Assembly (NCBI RefSeq): GCF_039555325.1
Contig: NZ_CP154608.1
Location: 1,984,001 to 2,048,000 of the forward strand
Length of the DNA: 64,000 nucleotides
Source: Sphingomicrobium sp. XHP0239
GTDB lineage: Bacteria; Pseudomonadota; Alphaproteobacteria; Sphingomonadales; Sphingomonadaceae
Direction: 5' to 3'
Shown one piece after another: positions 9,006 to 19,080 of the stretch; within the stretch, counting starts at the first letter, position 1; each line of letters starts with the position of its first letter. The notes beneath the pieces were generated by a model. That model was given only the letters and a program-made list of their open reading frames with translations, had not been told where the DNA came from and did not search any database. The translations under genes and the position numbers were made by a program.

Positions 9006-11112
9006 GAGACAATATGAACTGGTCGAGCGGGTTCGCTCCTACGATCCGGACGCCGACGAGGCGCTGATCAACCGTGCCTATGTCTTTTCCATGAAGGCGC
9101 ACGGGGCGCAGTTGCGCGCCTCGGGGGACCCCTATTTCTCGCACCCCATCGAGGTCGCGGGCATCCTTACCGACATGAAACTGGACGACGAGACCATCGT
9201 CACCGCGATCCTCCACGACACGATCGAGGATACCGTCGCCACGCCCGAGCAGATCGAGAATCTGTTCGGGACAGAGGTCGCGCGGCTGGTCGACGGCGTC
9301 ACCAAGCTGTCCAAGGTCGAGGCGATGAGCGAGAGCGAGCGCGCCGCCGAAAATCTGCGCAAGTTCCTGCTCGCGCTGTCGGGCGATATCCGCGTGCTGC
9401 TCGTCAAGCTGGCGGACCGGCTTCACAATATGCGCACCCTCCATCACATTCCGAAGGAGGAGAAGCGCCGCCGGATCGCGCGCGAGACGATGGACATCTA
9501 CGCGCCGCTCGCCGAACGGGTAGGCCTCTACGAGATGATGAAGGAGATGCAGACGCTCGCTTTTAAGCATCTCGAACCCGACGCCTACAAGTCGATCATC
9601 CGCCGCCTTCGCCAATTGAACGAGCAGGGCGGCGACGTCATCAGCCGCATCGGGCTCAACCTCGAGCTGCACCTGTCCGACCACGGCCTCGACGCCGAGG
9701 TCGCGGGGCGCGAGAAGCATCCCTATTCGATCTGGCGCAAGATGGCCGAACGGCACATCAGTTTCGAACAATTGTCCGACGTCATGGCTTTCCGCGTCAT
9801 CGTCGAGAACGTCGACGACGTCTATCGCGCATTGGGGCTGATCCATCAGCGCTGGCCGATGGTGCCGGGCCGATACAAGGACTTCATTTCCACCCCCAAG
9901 CGCAACGGCTACCAGTCGCTTCACACCAGCGTCATCCACGATTCCAACATGCGGATCGAGGTGCAGATCCGCACCAAGGACATGCACGAACTGGCCGAGC
10001 GCGGGCTTGCGGCGCACTGGGCGTACAAGACCGGCGAACGGGCGATCGGCCCCGGGCCCGACATACGCACGCCGTGGATCGAGGATCTCGTCGAGATTCT
10101 CGAGCACGCCGACGGGCCGGAGGAGCTTCTCGAACATACGCGCATGGCGATGTATCAGGACCGGATCTTCGCCTTCACTCCGAAGGGCGAGCTGATCCAG
10201 CTGCCCAAGGGGGCGACCCCCGTCGACTTCGCTTACGCCGTCCATACCGACCTCGGCGACCAGACGGTGGGCGCGAAGGTCAACGGCCGCGTCGTTCCGC
10301 TACGAACCCTGCTCGACAACGGCGACCAGGTCGAAATCCTCGCCAGCGACGCGCAGCAGCCCCAGCCGTCTTGGCTGCGCTTCGTCGCGACCGGCAAGGC
10401 ACGTGCCGCGATCCGCCGCTTCGTCCGTCTCAAGGAGCGCGACGAGACCATCGAACTGGGCACCAAGATCTTCGCCGAGATCCTCGAACGGCTTCCCAAC
10501 GCGCCCCGCCGCGGTGCCACCCGCCGTGCCGCCAAGCGGTTGGGGATGGAGGACGAGGCCGAACTGATGGAAGCGATTGCCAAGAAGCGCATCTCCGACG
10601 CCGCGGTGATGGAGGCGCTCGTCCCGGGCTCGACCGCGGGCATGGACGACGACAAGCGCTCGCGCCCGCCCGAACAGCGCAGCGCCATCTCGATCAAGGG
10701 GCTGACCCCCGGCGTCGCCTTCGAACTGGCCGAATGCTGCCATCCCATCCCCGGCGACCGCATCGTCGGCGTCCGGCGCGAGGATGACATGATCGTCGTT
10801 CATACCATCGGCTGCGATACGTTGCTTGCCAGCGACGATGCCGACTGGCTGGACCTCGCATGGGGCGACCAGTCGGACGGCGGCACCGCGCGCATCCGGG
10901 TGATCCTCCACAATGTCGCGGGCGCTCTCGGCGAGATGGCCGGCATCTTCGGCGCGAAGAGCGCCAATATCGTGAACCTCGGCCTCGTCCACCGCGATGG
11001 TGCCTTCCACACCTTCGACGTGGACACCGAATTGCACGATCTGGCGCATCTTCACGCCATGATCGCCGCCCTTCGCGCCAGCGACTCGATCAGCTCGGCC
11101 GAACGGGTTTAG
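9001..11112 (+). CDS. rsh: Bifunctional (p)ppGpp synthetase/hydrolase, RelA/SpoT family
   Basis: 703 residues. Order of domains: HD hydrolase (about 25-180, with HDTIEDT and LVKLADRLHNMRTL), synthetase (about 230-350, with FRVIVENVDDVYRALG and YKDFISTPKRNGYQSLHT), TGS (about 390-450), a helical/zinc region with CCHPIPGD, and a C-terminal ACT domain (about 625-700). The intact HD motif predicts hydrolase activity, so this is the single dual-function Rsh usual in alphaproteobacteria. It controls the stringent response. The start GTG-TTG-AGA gives the family N-terminus MLRQYELVERV; the GTG sits inside a perfect hairpin. Confidence 0.96.
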   Translation: MLRQYELVERVRSYDPDADEALINRAYVFSMKAHGAQLRASGDPYFSHPIEVAGILTDMKLDDETIVTAILHDTIEDTVATPEQIENLFGTEVARLVDGVTKLSKVEAMSESERAAENLRKFLLALSGDIRVLLVKLADRLHNMRTLHHIPKEEKRRRIARETMDIYAPLAERVGLYEMMKEMQTLAFKHLEPDAYKSIIRRLRQLNEQGGDVISRIGLNLELHLSDHGLDAEVAGREKHPYSIWRKMAERHISFEQLSDVMAFRVIVENVDDVYRALGLIHQRWPMVPGRYKDFISTPKRNGYQSLHTSVIHDSNMRIEVQIRTKDMHELAERGLAAHWAYKTGERAIGPGPDIRTPWIEDLVEILEHADGPEELLEHTRMAMYQDRIFAFTPKGELIQLPKGATPVDFAYAVHTDLGDQTVGAKVNGRVVPLRTLLDNGDQVEILASDAQQPQPSWLRFVATGKARAAIRRFVRLKERDETIELGTKIFAEILERLPNAPRRGATRRAAKRLGMEDEAELMEAIAKKRISDAAVMEALVPGSTAGMDDDKRSRPPEQRSAISIKGLTPGVAFELAECCHPIPGDRIVGVRREDDMIVVHTIGCDTLLASDDADWLDLAWGDQSDGGTARIRVILHNVAGALGEMAGIFGAKSANIVNLGLVHRDGAFHTFDVDTELHDLAHLHAMIAALRASDSISSAERV

Positions 11113-11113
11113 A

Positions 11114-11254
11114 ATTCGGCCCAAGTTCGATCGCGAAGATGGGCTCGCCTGGTACCTCGTGAAGCGAATGATCGCCGCGGGTCTCCTGACGGCGGTCGTA
11201 TTCTATACGCTGATCATCCTCGTCGTTCCGGCGATCCTCGACTCGATCGACTAG
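11114..11254 (+). CDS. Small single-helix membrane protein, non-standard start
   Basis: A short frame immediately after rsh encodes RPKFDREDGLAWYLVKRM then a hydrophobic helix (AAGLLTAVVFYTLIILVVPAIL) and ends DSID. No ATG, GTG or TTG exists in frame between the upstream stop (11060) and GTG 11159, yet the charged and aromatic segment before 11159 looks coding. The proposed start is therefore ATT at 11114; the alternative is GTG 11159, giving only 31 residues. Its stop TAG overlaps the stop of the convergent maeB. I do not recognise a function; adjacency suggests co-transcription with rsh. Confidence 0.5.
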   Translation: MRPKFDREDGLAWYLVKRMIAAGLLTAVVFYTLIILVVPAILDSID

Positions 11255-13560
11255 CCCACCACGTTCTGTGCCGCGCCTCTCGCCGCGCTGTTGCGGCGCA
11301 GCGCATCCGCCCCGCCCGATGCCAGAACGGCCAGCGTCACGAGGTCGCTGGAGCTCGCGGTCATCGGCGCGATCTGTACGGGCAGGCTCATCCCCATCAG
11401 GTAGGGGCCCAGAACGTCCTCGCCTCCGATCGCCTTGAGAAGTTTCGACGACAGGTTCGCCGACTGCAGCCCCGGCATGATCAGGATGTTGGCCGGGCCC
11501 GTGAGACGCGAAAAGGGATAATAGGCCCGCTGCGCATCGTAGTTGAGCGCGACGTCGGGACCCATTTCGCCTTCATATTCGAAGTCCGTGGTCATCCGGT
11601 CGAGTACCTTCACCGCGCCGCGCAAATGCTCGATATGCTGTCCGGGCGGGTTGCCGAAGGTGGTGTAGCTGATGAAAGCGACACGCGGCTCGGCGCCCAT
11701 CCGCCGCGAGAAGGCGGCAGAACGGATCGCGATCGCCGCCAGCTGTTCGGCGGTCGGTCGTTCGGTCACGCTCGTATCGGCGATCAGCACCGTCTGGCCC
11801 TTGGTCGCGACGATGTTGATCCCGAACGGCTCGGCGCCATGATCCTCGTCGATGACCGTACGCACCTGCGCGAGGCTCTGCGAGAAGGGTCGCGTCGTCC
11901 CGGTGATCATCGCATCGCCTTCGCCCAGTGCCAGCATCGCGGCGGTGAAGGTATTGCGATCCTGGTTGACCATCCGTTCGATCTGGCGGCGCAGCATGCC
12001 CTTGCGCTGGTGCTTCTCGTAGATGAAATCGACTGCTTTCTCGACCAGCGGCGAATTGCGGCTGTTGAGGACTTCGAAGCTCTCGGGATCGTCGACCCCA
12101 TGCTCGCGCAGGCGATCGTAGGTCGTTTCCCGGCCCACCAGCACCGGCGTGCCGTAACCACCCTCGCGGAAGGCGATGGCGGCGCGGATGACATTGTCCT
12201 CCTCGCCCTCGGCGAACAGGACGCGCTTGGGATTGCGCTTGGCCGCCTCGAACGCGAGGCTCATCACCGATCCGGTCGGGTTGAGGCGCGCTCGCAGTTC
12301 CGACCGATACTGATCGAAGTCGGCGATTTCCTTCTGCGCCACGCCGCTGTCGATTGCCGCCTTCGCCACCGCGGCGGGGACGATCTCGATCAAGCGCGGA
12401 TCGAACGGAGCGGGAATGATGTAGTCGGGGCCGAAGCTCTTGGCCGCGCCGCCATAGGCTGCCGCCACTTCCTCGGGCACCGGTTCGCGCGCCAGCGCGG
12501 CCAGCGCCTGTGCAGCGGCGATCTTCATCTCCTCGTTCACCGCCGTGGCGCGCACGTCGAGCGCACCGCGGAAGATGAAGGGAAAACCCAGCACGTTGTT
12601 CACCTGGTTCGGAAAATCCGAGCGGCCGGTCGCGATGATGGCATCGGGCCGGGCTTCCTTGGCGACCGGGGGCGCGATTTCCGGGGTGGGATTGGCCATC
12701 GCGAAGATGATCGGATCCTTCGCCATCGGCTTGATCATGTCGCCGTCGAGCACGTTACCGGCACTCAGGCCCAGGAAGACGTCCGCGCCCTCCAGCGCCT
12801 CGGCCAGCGTGCGACGGTCGGTCTTCACCGCCTGCGCGCTCTTCCACTGGTCGAGGTCGTCGCGGTCGGGGTGGATGACCCCGGTGCGGTCACACATCAG
12901 CACATTCTCTCGCCGCACGCCCATCGACCGGATGAGATCGCTGCACGCGATCGCCGCCGCGCCCGCGCCGTTGATGACGACCTTGAGGCTCTCCATCGAC
13001 CGCCCCGTCAGGTGCGCGGCGTTGATCAGCCCCGCCGCGGTGATGATCGCGGTGCCGTGCTGGTCGTCGTGGAAGACCGGAATGTTCATCCGCTCTTTCA
13101 GCGCCTGTTCGATCACGAAGCAATCGGGTGCGCCGATGTCTTCCAGGTTGATGCCGCCAAAGCTCGGCCCCATCAGTTCGACCGCGTCGATGAAGCGATC
13201 GCAGTCCTGCGTATCCAGTTCGATGTCGATCGAATCGACGTCGGCGAAACGTTTGAACAGTACCGCCTTGCCCTCCATCACCGGCTTGGACGCCAGCGCT
13301 CCGAGATTGCCGAGGCCGAGAATGGCCGACCCGTTCGAGATGACCGCGACGAGATTGCCCTTGGCCGTCAGTTCGTAGGCCTTGCCGGGGTCCGCTGCGA
13401 TTTCCTCCACGGGAACCGCGACACCCGGCGAATAGGCAAGCGCGAGGTCGCGCTGGGTCGCCATCGGCTTGGATGGCGTGATCTCGAGTTTGCCGGGGCG
13501 CCCGCGCGCGTGGAAATCGATCGCTTCCTCGCGCGAGAACTTGACGTTCGCTTCGCTCAT
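11251..13560 (-). CDS. maeB: NADP-dependent malic enzyme with C-terminal phosphotransacetylase-like domain
   Basis: 769 residues, the usual length of MaeB. The N-terminal malic domain carries LAYSPGVAVPVEEIA and the catalytic/metal region GINLEDIGAPDCF, followed by a Rossmann domain (VVINGAGAAAIAC) and, from about residue 440, a phosphotransacetylase-like domain (DTSVTERPTAEQLA, MGMSLPVQI) that is regulatory and usually inactive. It oxidatively decarboxylates malate to pyruvate and supplies NADPH. ATG 13560 was chosen because AGGAGAG lies just upstream and the N-terminus MSEANVKFSREEA fits the family. Confidence 0.95.
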   Translation of the reverse strand: MSEANVKFSREEAIDFHARGRPGKLEITPSKPMATQRDLALAYSPGVAVPVEEIAADPGKAYELTAKGNLVAVISNGSAILGLGNLGALASKPVMEGKAVLFKRFADVDSIDIELDTQDCDRFIDAVELMGPSFGGINLEDIGAPDCFVIEQALKERMNIPVFHDDQHGTAIITAAGLINAAHLTGRSMESLKVVINGAGAAAIACSDLIRSMGVRRENVLMCDRTGVIHPDRDDLDQWKSAQAVKTDRRTLAEALEGADVFLGLSAGNVLDGDMIKPMAKDPIIFAMANPTPEIAPPVAKEARPDAIIATGRSDFPNQVNNVLGFPFIFRGALDVRATAVNEEMKIAAAQALAALAREPVPEEVAAAYGGAAKSFGPDYIIPAPFDPRLIEIVPAAVAKAAIDSGVAQKEIADFDQYRSELRARLNPTGSVMSLAFEAAKRNPKRVLFAEGEEDNVIRAAIAFREGGYGTPVLVGRETTYDRLREHGVDDPESFEVLNSRNSPLVEKAVDFIYEKHQRKGMLRRQIERMVNQDRNTFTAAMLALGEGDAMITGTTRPFSQSLAQVRTVIDEDHGAEPFGINIVATKGQTVLIADTSVTERPTAEQLAAIAIRSAAFSRRMGAEPRVAFISYTTFGNPPGQHIEHLRGAVKVLDRMTTDFEYEGEMGPDVALNYDAQRAYYPFSRLTGPANILIMPGLQSANLSSKLLKAIGGEDVLGPYLMGMSLPVQIAPMTASSSDLVTLAVLASGGADALRRNSAARGAAQNVVG

Positions 13561-13662
13561 ATCTGTCTCTCCTGTGGATTGAGCGCATAGCGGCGCGCTT
13601 CGCTCCAAGTCACGCTGATTCATGGCGCGGGCGGTGCGAAGCCGCTAGCATGGCATCCGATC

Positions 13663-16266
13663 ATGGCCCGCGACGATTCCGCCCCCTCCAGCACCCCGGT
13701 GATGCAGCAGTTCCACGACCTCAAGGCCGAGGCCGGGGACGCGCTGCTGTTCTTCCGCATGGGAGACTTCTTCGAATTGTTCTTCGACGACGCCAAGGTC
13801 GCCGCGGCCTGCCTCGACATCGCGCTGACCAAACGGGGCGAAGATCGGGGTCGGCCCGTCCCGATGTGCGGCGTCCCCGTCCATGCGGCGGAAAATTATC
13901 TCGCGCGGCTGATCAAGGCGGGCCATCGCGTCGCCATCGCCGAACAGACCGAAAGTCCCGCCGAGGCCCGAAAGGCGCGCGGATCGAAAGCGCTCGTCGC
14001 ACGCGGCATTGTGCGGGTCGTCACTCCCGGTACGCTGACCGAGGAGACATTGCTCGACGCCAAGGCTGCCAACTGGCTCGCCGCCGTCGGACGCGCGGGC
14101 GACGATTATGCCATCGCCGCCGCCGACATTTCCACGGGTCGGTTCGAACTCATCGCTTGCGATACGGGCGGTCTCCCCGCCGAACTCGCGCGGCTCGACG
14201 CCGCCGAAGTGATCGCCGAGGACCGCATACCGGGCCTTGCCACGACACCCGGCGCGGGCGGGTTCGACAGCGCGGGCGGTGAACGCGCGCTCAAAGAGCG
14301 GTTCGGGGTCGCCGATCTGGCCGGGTTCGGCAATCCGACCCGCGCCGAGTGCGCCGCGGCCGGTGGCCTGCTCTCCTATCTCGACGCGACACAGAAGGAG
14401 GCGACCGCGCACCTCGACGCGCCGCGCCGCATCGATCGATCGAGCCTGATGGCGATCGACCCCGCGACCCGGGACAGCCTCGAATTGCTGCGCGGCGCGG
14501 ACGGCAGCCCCGCCACCAGCCTGCTCACGGCCATCGACCGATGCGTCACCGCCGGGGGTCGCCGCCAGCTCGCCGCCGACATCGCCGCGCCGCTCGCCAC
14601 CCTCGACCCGATCCGCGCCCGCCTCGCGCTGGTGCAGCATTTCGCCGACGATCAGCTTCGTCGCGAGGAGATCCGCAGCGCGCTCAAGGCCCTGCCCGAC
14701 CTCGCCCGTGCGCTCGGACGTCTCGTCGCCGGGCGCGGTTCGCCCCGCGATCTCGGCCAGCTTCGCGATGCCCTGACCGGCGCGAGCGCGCTCCACGAGC
14801 GCCTGTCCGCAGACGATCCTCGTCCCGATCTCCTCGATCATCTGCTGCCGCGACTCACGGGGCACGACGCGTTGATCGATCTGCTCGGCCGCGCGCTGGT
14901 CGAAAGCCCGCCGATCGACGTCGCGAAGGGCGGATACATCGCGGCGGACTTCGACGAGACGCTCGACGACTTCCGCGCCATGGCGAAGGGCGGACGGCAA
15001 GCGATCGCGGCGCTCGAAGCCGAGTATCGCGAGGCGACCGGGATCGGCAGCCTCAAGATCAAGCACAACAACGTGCTCGGCTATCATATCGAGGTCCCCG
15101 CCAAGGCCGCCGCGCCGCTCATGGCCGACAACAGCGGCTTCACCCATCGCCAGACGATGGCCAATGCGGTGCGCTTCAACAGCCCCGAACTGCACGAGCG
15201 CGCCACCGCATTGGGCGAAGCGGGAGACCGCGCGCTGGCGCTCGAAGCCGAACATCTCGCCACTCTGGTCGCAGCTGCAGTGGACGCCGCTCCGGCGCTC
15301 GCCCGCGCCGCCGACGCACTCGCCCGGATCGATGTCGCGGCCGGGCAGGCCGAACGCGCCATCGAGGGCGGCTGGTGCCTTCCCAGCCTCGTCGAACAAC
15401 CTTGCCTCGAGATCGACGGCGGCCGCCATCCCGTCGTCGAAGCGGCGCTCGCCCGGTCCGGCGAACGCTTCATCGCGAACGACATCGCACTCGGTCCGCA
15501 CGATCGGCTCTGGCTGATCACCGGCCCCAATATGGGCGGCAAATCGACCTTCCTGCGCCAGACCGCGCTGATCGCCCTGCTCGCCCAGTCGGGCGGCTAC
15601 GTTCCCGCGTCCCGGGCGAAGATCGGTCTCGTCGACCGTCTATTCAGCCGCGTCGGCGCGTCGGACAATCTCGCGCGCGGCCGTTCGACCTTCATGGTCG
15701 AGATGGTCGAGACCGCCGCCATTCTCGCGCAGGCGACGCGGCAAAGCCTCGTCATCCTCGACGAGATCGGACGCGGGACCTCGACCTACGACGGGCTCGC
15801 GCTCGCCTGGGCGGTAACCGAGGCGATGCACGACGAGGTGCGCGCTCGCACCCTGTTCGCGACCCACTATCACGAGCTCACCCGCCTCGCCGCGCGACTG
15901 GATTGCCTGTCGCTGCATCATGTTCGCGCGCGCGAATGGAAGGGCGACCTCGTCCTTCTGCACGAAGTCGCCGAGGGCCCCGCGGATAAGAGCTACGGCA
16001 TCGCCGTCGCCCGGTTGGCGGGCCTCCCTCCCAAGCTCCTCAAACGCGCCAAGAGCATCCTCGATCGCCTCGAAGCGGGTCGCAGCGAGACGGGCGGCAT
16101 CGCAGCGGGGCTCGACAGCCTGCCGCTGTTCGCCGCCGCCGCTGCCGAGGAGGAAAGCACCGATCCGCTGGTCGAGGCGCTATCCGCCATCGACCCCGAC
16201 GCCCTGAACCCGCGCGAGGCGCTGGAGGCGCTCTATCGGCTCAAGGCACTGGAGGACGGGCGATGA
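13663..16266 (+). CDS. mutS: DNA mismatch repair protein MutS
   Basis: 867 residues, full length. The mismatch-binding domain contains the Phe-x-Glu element (GDFFELFFDDA), the connector and lever domains follow, and the ATPase carries Walker A GPNMGGKST at residue 621 and a Walker B VILDEIGRGTSTYDG. MutS recognises base mismatches and starts repair with MutL. Translation couples to glnD: the TGA stop shares 4 bases with the glnD ATG. The start is ATG 13663 on the divergent side of maeB. Confidence 0.97.
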   Translation: MARDDSAPSSTPVMQQFHDLKAEAGDALLFFRMGDFFELFFDDAKVAAACLDIALTKRGEDRGRPVPMCGVPVHAAENYLARLIKAGHRVAIAEQTESPAEARKARGSKALVARGIVRVVTPGTLTEETLLDAKAANWLAAVGRAGDDYAIAAADISTGRFELIACDTGGLPAELARLDAAEVIAEDRIPGLATTPGAGGFDSAGGERALKERFGVADLAGFGNPTRAECAAAGGLLSYLDATQKEATAHLDAPRRIDRSSLMAIDPATRDSLELLRGADGSPATSLLTAIDRCVTAGGRRQLAADIAAPLATLDPIRARLALVQHFADDQLRREEIRSALKALPDLARALGRLVAGRGSPRDLGQLRDALTGASALHERLSADDPRPDLLDHLLPRLTGHDALIDLLGRALVESPPIDVAKGGYIAADFDETLDDFRAMAKGGRQAIAALEAEYREATGIGSLKIKHNNVLGYHIEVPAKAAAPLMADNSGFTHRQTMANAVRFNSPELHERATALGEAGDRALALEAEHLATLVAAAVDAAPALARAADALARIDVAAGQAERAIEGGWCLPSLVEQPCLEIDGGRHPVVEAALARSGERFIANDIALGPHDRLWLITGPNMGGKSTFLRQTALIALLAQSGGYVPASRAKIGLVDRLFSRVGASDNLARGRSTFMVEMVETAAILAQATRQSLVILDEIGRGTSTYDGLALAWAVTEAMHDEVRARTLFATHYHELTRLAARLDCLSLHHVRAREWKGDLVLLHEVAEGPADKSYGIAVARLAGLPPKLLKRAKSILDRLEAGRSETGGIAAGLDSLPLFAAAAAEEESTDPLVEALSAIDPDALNPREALEALYRLKALEDGR

Positions 16267-19010
16267 ACGTCCCCCTGCGTGCAGACCTCGTCGGCGACCG
16301 GCGGACGATCGTCGATCGACGCGCGCTGTCCGACCGGCTGATGGCGCTGGGTTATGGAGAGGATGGCCGCGATGCCGCGCTCGACCTGCTCAAGTCCGCG
16401 CTGACCGACGGACGTGCCGAACTGGCACGCCGCGTGGCGGCCGAGCCGAATCGCGGTCGCGTTCACGCCGCCGCTTATGCCTTTCTCGCGGACCAGATCA
16501 TCCGCCTCGCACACGATTTCGTCGTCCGCCGCCTGTTTCCCAACCCCAACCCTTCGACCGCGGAACGCTGGTCGCTCGTCGGCATCGGCGGCACGGGCCG
16601 CGGCGAGGTCGCTCCGCACAGCGATCTCGATCTGATGCTGCTCGTTCCCGAAACCCGCAGCGCTTGGGTCGAACAGTCGGTCGAGGGACTGCTCTACATC
16701 CTTTGGGACCTTGGCCTCACCGTCGGTCATGCCGTGCGCACGCCCGCCGAACTGGTCCGGCTCGCCGGGGAAGACATGGCGATCCGCACCGCGGCGCTCG
16801 AAGCTCGCTACATCTGGGGTGACCGGCCCTTGTTCGAAGCGATGAAGGCAGGGTTCGACGCCGAGGTGCGCGGCGGCTCGCCCAAGGATTTCGTCGCCGC
16901 CAAGCTCGCCGAACGCGACGCGCGCCACGAACGGATGGGCGACAGCCGCTATCTCGTCGAACCGAACGTGAAGGACGGCAAGGGCGGTCTGCGCGATCTA
17001 CACACGCTCTATTGGATCGGGAAGTACGTCCACGGCGTCGATGCCCCCGCCGACCTCGTCGCGAAGGGTCTGTTCGACGAACGCGAGTTCCGCCAGTTCG
17101 AGCGCGCCGAGCGCTTCCTGTGGTCGGTCCGCTGCCATCTCCACCTCGCCGCCGGACGGGCGGAAGATCGGCTCGGCTTCGATCATCAGAAGGAGATCGC
17201 CGAGGCGATGAACTATGCCGACCGGCCCGGAAAGGCGGCGGTCGAGCGGTTCATGCAATTCTATTTCCTCAACGCCAAGACGGTCGGCGATCTCACGGGC
17301 GTCTTCCTCGCCCAGTTGGACGAGCAGCTTGCGCAGAAGGGCCGCCGGTTCGCGCTGATCGACGTGTTCCGCCGCGAAAAGGTGATCGACGGCTTCCCGC
17401 TCGACCGGGGCCGCCTGTCGGTCCCTTCGCAGGACTGGCTGGAGGACGAACCCATTCGTCTTCTCCAGCTGTTCCGCACCGCCCAGCGTGAGGGTCTCGA
17501 AATCCATCCCGACGCCATGCGCGCCGCCGCGCGTGCCGCGCGCGAGGTCGACGAGATCCGCGACGAACCGTCGGCCAACGCCGTCTTTCTCGACGTTCTT
17601 ACGGGTCGCGAGCGCACCGATACGGTGCTTCGGTGGATGAACGAAGCGGGCGTCTTCGGCCGGTTCGTGCCCGACTTCGGTCGCGTCGTGGCGCAGATGC
17701 AATTCGACATGTACCATCACTACACCGTCGACGAGCATACCATCCGCGCGATCGGCCTGACCGCTGCGATCGACCGCGGCGAGCTGGCGGAGGATCATCC
17801 GCTCGCTACCAAGCTGATGCCGCAATTGGCGTCGCGCCGGGCGCTCTATGTCGCGGTGCTGTTGCACGACATCGCCAAGGGGCGCGGCGGCGACCATAGC
17901 GAACTGGGCGCGGACATCGCGCTCGACCTGGGGGCCCGCTTCGGGCTCGATCCGGGCGAGACCCATCAGGTCGCATGGCTCGTGCGGCATCACCTTCTGA
18001 TGAGCGCCACCGCGTTCAAGCGCGACCTTGCCGATCCCACCACCATCGCGGATTTCTGCGCCAAGGTGAAAAGTCCCGAGCGGCTGCGCATGCTGCTCAT
18101 CCTCACCGCGGTCGACATCCGGGCGGTCGGGCCGGGAACCTGGACCGAATGGAAGCGTCGGCTGCTCCGCACACTTTATGAGGCCGCGGAGGAGAAATTG
18201 CGGCTGGGCCACAAGGAAGCGGGTCGTGCCGAACTGGTCGAACGGCGAAAACAGCAATTGGCCGAACGGCTCAAATGGCCCGCGGCGCTGATGAAGGCAC
18301 ACGCCAAGCGGCTGGGCGATAGCTACTGGCTCGCGGAGCCCACCGACTGGCAGCGCTCCAACGCCCGGCAGATCGCGGAAGCGGAAAGTCGCATCGGCGA
18401 TGCCGCCCCGTCCGTTCGCCTTCGTACCGATGCCGACGTCGACGCGACCCGGGTCAGCATCTTCGCGCCCGACGCTCACGGTCTGTTCGCGCGCATCTGC
18501 ACGGGGGTGAGCGCGGGGGGCGGATCGATCATCGACGCGCGAGTGCACACCACGACCGACGGCAAGGCGCTGGACAATCTGCTGGTCACGGACGCACAGG
18601 GTCAGCCCTACGACGACCCGCGCCGCCGCCGGCGGTTGCGCGCCGCCATCCTCGAGGCGCTGACCGCCGATACGGTCCCGCCCCCACCGTCGCGCGAGAG
18701 CCTTACCCCGCGCGAGGAAGCGTTCGACGTGCCCCCCGGCGTGATGATCAGCCAGACCGCCTCCACCCGCATGACCGTGGTCGAGGTCAACGCACGCGAC
18801 CGCCCGGGCCTGCTCGCGCGGCTCGCCCATGCCATTTTGTCGGTCGATGCGGAGGTCCATTCGGCGCACGTCACCACCTATGGCGAGCGGGCGGTCGACA
18901 CCTTCTACCTGACCGACGGCAACGGGCGAAAGCTATCGGGCGCAGTGACCGATGCGCTCCGTGAAGCCTTGCTCGCGGCGGCATCCGACGCGCCCGCCAA
19001 ATCCTCCTGA
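16263..19010 (+). CDS. glnD: [Protein-PII] uridylyltransferase / uridylyl-removing enzyme
   Basis: 915 residues. The nucleotidyltransferase motif GGTGRGEVAPHSDLDL begins near residue 109 with the metal-binding Asp121 and Asp123. An HD hydrolase domain has HD at residues 535-536 (LLHDIAKGRGGDHSELG). Two C-terminal ACT domains (about 735-810 and 843-910) bind glutamine. GlnD modifies and de-modifies PII proteins and links nitrogen status to glutamine synthetase. Coupled to mutS by a 4-base overlap. Confidence 0.96.
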   Translation: MNVPLRADLVGDRRTIVDRRALSDRLMALGYGEDGRDAALDLLKSALTDGRAELARRVAAEPNRGRVHAAAYAFLADQIIRLAHDFVVRRLFPNPNPSTAERWSLVGIGGTGRGEVAPHSDLDLMLLVPETRSAWVEQSVEGLLYILWDLGLTVGHAVRTPAELVRLAGEDMAIRTAALEARYIWGDRPLFEAMKAGFDAEVRGGSPKDFVAAKLAERDARHERMGDSRYLVEPNVKDGKGGLRDLHTLYWIGKYVHGVDAPADLVAKGLFDEREFRQFERAERFLWSVRCHLHLAAGRAEDRLGFDHQKEIAEAMNYADRPGKAAVERFMQFYFLNAKTVGDLTGVFLAQLDEQLAQKGRRFALIDVFRREKVIDGFPLDRGRLSVPSQDWLEDEPIRLLQLFRTAQREGLEIHPDAMRAAARAAREVDEIRDEPSANAVFLDVLTGRERTDTVLRWMNEAGVFGRFVPDFGRVVAQMQFDMYHHYTVDEHTIRAIGLTAAIDRGELAEDHPLATKLMPQLASRRALYVAVLLHDIAKGRGGDHSELGADIALDLGARFGLDPGETHQVAWLVRHHLLMSATAFKRDLADPTTIADFCAKVKSPERLRMLLILTAVDIRAVGPGTWTEWKRRLLRTLYEAAEEKLRLGHKEAGRAELVERRKQQLAERLKWPAALMKAHAKRLGDSYWLAEPTDWQRSNARQIAEAESRIGDAAPSVRLRTDADVDATRVSIFAPDAHGLFARICTGVSAGGGSIIDARVHTTTDGKALDNLLVTDAQGQPYDDPRRRRRLRAAILEALTADTVPPPPSRESLTPREEAFDVPPGVMISQTASTRMTVVEVNARDRPGLLARLAHAILSVDAEVHSAHVTTYGERAVDTFYLTDGNGRKLSGAVTDALREALLAAASDAPAKSS

Positions 19011-19016
19011 CGCTGA

Positions 19017-19055
19017 CGAAAAAGGGCCCCGCCATGACGGCGAGACCCCTTTCCT
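19017..19055. terminator. Probable bidirectional terminator between glnD and the TonB receptor gene
   Basis: An imperfect stem from AAAGGGCCCCGCC (19021-19033) with GGCGAGACCCCTTT (19038-19051) is flanked by A-rich sequence on the left and T/C-rich sequence on the right. It sits in the 70-bp gap between two convergent genes, where a two-way terminator would be expected. Confidence 0.6.
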
Positions 19056-19080
19056 CTCCAGCTGGTGAAGCCCCTTCGGC

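Noticed and set aside
11626..13590. 654-codon plus-strand frame over maeB.
   Set aside because: Antisense shadow; the reverse frame has intact malic enzyme and phosphotransacetylase domains.
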